DNA of 64,000 nt, from the NCBI RefSeq assembly GCF_000002995.4, contig NW_025062477.1, positions 9,396,649 through 9,460,648 of the forward strand. The letters run 5' to 3'. The DNA comes from Brugia malayi. Taxonomy: Eukaryota; Nematoda; Chromadorea; Rhabditida; Onchocercidae. The position numbers and the translations under genes were made by a program. Below, piece by piece: positions 61,330-64,000 of the stretch (the first letter of the stretch is position 1; each line of letters opens with the position of its first letter). Under the pieces are notes generated by a model. The model made no database searches, was not told the DNA's origin, and saw only the letters and a program-made list of their open reading frames with translations.

Positions 61330-64000
61330 ATGGCAGGTTTAAACTCGAATCCATTTGCAGATCCATTTGCGGTATGTTGACGAAGCTTCAATTTTAAAGG
61401 CGCAAATTTTTCGCCTGAGAAATTTAGTTAATTCATTTACCAGTAAGTTCAGACATTTGCTTAGTAATAACTGCAGATACTCACTTGTTTCTTCATTTTT
61501 TTTAAAGGAGGTATAAATAGAAATCAAATTAATACATTTCATAGAATATTTCGATGCGTTTCATTCTGCCGCATTCTCTTCATAACATTTTATTTGAGAA
61601 TTGGCTATCTCTTTGCCCCTAACGACTTAGGAGCCTACACACACAGTATTAAGCAGGTTCACTTAAATAGTTTTTTCAAAATGATAGTTATCAAAAAGTT
61701 TCTACGTAGGATCCGAGTGTGCAGCAAGTTGTCGACCAAGGGATAGTAGATTCCAACGAAGATTTCAATCCGTTTGCTCAAAATGCTCTCTCTGCTCATC
61801 CAAGGCCTCTCAAACAGGTAAATAAAATATTTACTAAAAATTGTGTGCATTAGTTTTGACTTCAAATTGCAAGAGTGTGTGCACTAAATTTTCAAATCAT
61901 TCGACTTCAAATTATTCCAGATCAAGTTAAGTTAAATCTACTTATCACAGTATGTAATTTGCGTGACTATCGTTGTCGTAACCATGTACATTTTTTGAAT
62001 GACACATTGAAAAAGGTTTTTGGTCAGTTATATATTTTTTTCCACTTTTCTTTGTTCAACTTTAAAAAAAGATCTCTGTAGGCATGATATAGGGTCAAGT
62101 TGCTTTCTGAACTACTAGTACAATTTGAATAAAATGTGCCCGAATTATATTTAATTCAGATCTTTTCCCAATGCATTATTGATTAATCGATATTTTGTAT
62201 GTAGGTCTTATTTTGTGTGCATCCCTCTTGGTCTCATTTAACTCCTTCTTTATCCATAAAAGTTGACACTACTTTTTTGTTATCCGACTTAAAAAATATA
62301 TATTGACAAAACCTTAACAGTGCGAACTTTTAATGTATCTTGTAACAATTTAGGTAATTATTTGGAATAGTTAAAGAGATTTACAGGAATTACTTCATGA
62401 AATTTACGAAAAAAGGACTACTGCTTAGAGTGAGAGTGAAGCCGTAATTGCTCCAATTTAGTGGATTTTAGGAAAATTTATATATGTCACTTCGAACGGT
62501 AAGGAAGACTGTTACTGGTCGTGCCCAAATATATTTCCTTATATATCCTGAACGTTTTTCATGATATGGACATGGTCAGTCGAACTTTTAGTTCAAAACA
62601 CAGATATAGTTCTTTGAAGCATTATGTATAGCAAGTCTAATAATTCCAATAAATATTCGCATTATGTTTATTGTTTACAAAAACAAGATCACAGAAACAG
62701 AGTAACAATCAGAGCGATAAAGGCAATGTATAGTGTTTTAATTTTGAACATGCTGTGCTTTCCTCAGTTTCCCATTTTATTATTTATATAAGAACTCGAC
62801 ATTTTAACAAAAGTTCCAAAATTTGTCGCCTGATTAATCTTGACTGCTTAGATAATAAATTACTCAGAATTGATCTAGAAGATTAATTAGTGATGAATTG
62901 CATTTATGGGCAACTATTCTAAATACCCGTCATTAGTAAAGAGAGTAATACTCTGTTATGATGCTACCGTGATTTCGATGGTGAAATGTTGCCATACGGA
63001 AGGGAAAGATACAATTCATTCTCGTATTAGCACGCTGAAATTATAATGGAAAGAAACTGCGGGGAATAGTGGCCAAGTTGACTTGGGAATAAGGTGGATT
63101 CAATTGCTATTTTTTTTAGGTTTCTGCTTTACCTGCCATGTCAGTAATGTTTTGAGTTTTAGCCTGCAGCTGGAACAGCTGCAACAAAAGTGTCAGCACC
63201 AGTAATGAGCAGTGATGAACTATTTCGACGTCAGGAAGAACTAGAACGAAAAGCCCAGGAATTACGTAGGAGAGAGCAAGAATTAGAACGACAACAGCAA
63301 ACTGGTCATAATGCTTCTACAGGAAACACACGGTCTCATAATTGGCCACCACTTCCATCTTTTGTCCCATTGGAGCCATGTTTTTATCAGGTATCATTGA
63401 GATGCATGTCCATGAAAATATGAGATAAACTTCTTTTCTTGGATTACAAAGTTCTTTTAAGCCTTAGCAACGTGTAATTGCACGTCATTTCGTTAATTGC
63501 TTGCTGAGTTAGTGTAATAGTGCTTGCTGAGTTAGTGTAATAGTGTATTTTGTTCAGAGTTTTTTTTTTTTTTTTGAGAAGATTATGTGATTAATGAAAA
63601 AGGATTTATGTTCGGTTTCAGCTCATTAAATGAAATGCTAATCCTTCACCTATTCTTTAGGATTAGCATTTCATATTTTATATTTGATTATATGTTTTTG
63701 ATTATATAGTTATATTTGATTATATGCGAAACATCTCAACTCTATACACTTAAAGTTAAATATGGAAAAAGGGTGAGACTTGCCTTTTATTTCTTTTCAG
63801 GATATCGAAGTAGAGATTCCAGTACAGTTTCAACGCACGGTTACTTTAGTTTATTATGTTTTCTTGAGTTATGTGTTGGCTTTGGCAATTAATGTCGTTG
63901 CCTCTTTTTTTTACGTTATTTTTGGTAGTGGACCTATTGGCATATTGGTTCTTGCTATTATACAGATTTTGTTGCTGTCCTCCTGTTCATTTCTGTTTTG
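61330..64000 (+). CDS. scm-1: Secretory carrier-associated membrane protein (SCAMP), partial at right edge
   Basis: Exons 61330-61371, 61710-61817, 63163-63390 and 63801->64000 are all in phase. The N-terminus [20 protein letters not shown] matches SCAMP1 (SNPFADP...FKDPSVTQV) with NPF endocytic motifs (EH-domain ligands), and a second NPF follows in [11 protein letters not shown] charged coiled coil is next ([20 protein letters not shown]), then the signature NWPPLPSF...PCFYQ, the amphipathic [17 protein letters not shown], and the first two transmembrane helices ([40 protein letters not shown]). SCAMPs are four-helix membrane proteins of Golgi, endosomes and secretory vesicles that act in vesicle fusion and recycling. 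The remaining two helices and the tail lie beyond the window. Confidence 0.95.
63500..63545. repeat. 23-bp tandem duplication in SCAMP intron
   Basis: Two head-to-tail copies of CTTGCTGAGTTAGTGTAATA plus GTG, at 63500 and 63523. They lie in the third SCAMP intron. Confidence 0.9.
63630..63674. repeat. Perfect 15-bp inverted repeat (hairpin) in SCAMP intron
   Basis: The left arm ATGAAATGCTAATCC (63630-63644) and right arm GGATTAGCATTTCAT (63660-63674) are exact reverse complements around a 15-nt loop. They could form a stem in the intron RNA or be a small foldback remnant. Confidence 0.88.

Noticed and set aside
1..64000. Bacterial endosymbiont (Wolbachia-type) insertion
   Set aside because: I see no long intronless bacterial-like genes. 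MnmE here has introns, a mitochondrial presequence and nematode context, so it is the nuclear GTPBP3 gene.

Overview
The window is nuclear DNA from a nematode. It is AT-rich, its genes are split into many small exons with T-rich TTTCAG-type acceptors, and several genes have orthologues with well-known worm forms (AHA-1, SUR-2/MED23, NLP-12). The long, numerous introns and roomy spacing point away from Caenorhabditis and towards a clade III (filarial/spirurid-like) worm; this placement is an inference. I rebuilt the genes by hand from splice sites, reading phase and remembered family sequences. Codon sums are exact for RTF2, MRPL43, the centrosomal protein, GTPBP3, SOCS, MED23, H2A and NLP-12. 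Exon ends are predictions.

Layout, left to right: the 3' end of a CABIN1/Hir3-like histone-chaperone subunit (+, to 2208); RTF2 (-, 2521-4345), divergent from mitochondrial ribosomal protein L43 (+, 4891-6029); the bHLH-PAS factor AHA-1/ARNT (-, 6398 to about 9406); a 2.5 kb divergent spacer; a 27-exon, about 1,243-residue coiled-coil protein with a centrosomin-like N-terminal motif (+, 11873-19660). Four genes then lie on the minus strand in the same order of transcription: an H2A variant (37267-36294), Mediator MED23/SUR-2 (35369-25621), a minimal SOCS protein (25277-23886) and the mitochondrial tRNA-modifying GTPase GTPBP3/MnmE (23068-20210). They may be an operon. A 3.8 kb spacer separates them from a SESTD1-like Sec14/spectrin-repeat gene (+, 41069-45382). 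A 12.2 kb gene-poor tract follows, filled with diverged repeats, a 95-bp minisatellite and a perfect 44-bp tandem array. It ends at the neuropeptide gene nlp-12 (+, 57609-59985). A SCAMP gene (+, from 61330) runs off the right edge.

Most genes are conserved housekeeping or regulatory genes: chromatin (CABIN1, H2A variant), replication (RTF2), transcription (AHA-1, MED23), mitochondrial translation (MRPL43, GTPBP3), centrosome, signalling (SOCS, SESTD1, NLP-12) and secretory traffic (SCAMP). The least ordinary items are the H2A variant with an extended N-tail and mixed H2A/H2A.Z features, a three-peptide nlp-12 precursor, direct repeats flanking the AHA-1 bHLH exon, a 19-nt microexon and a GC-AG intron in MED23 (GTPBP3 has another GC-AG intron), and a one-base frame break in the SESTD1-like gene. 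I found no CRISPR array, rRNA gene, convincing tRNA, or intact transposon.
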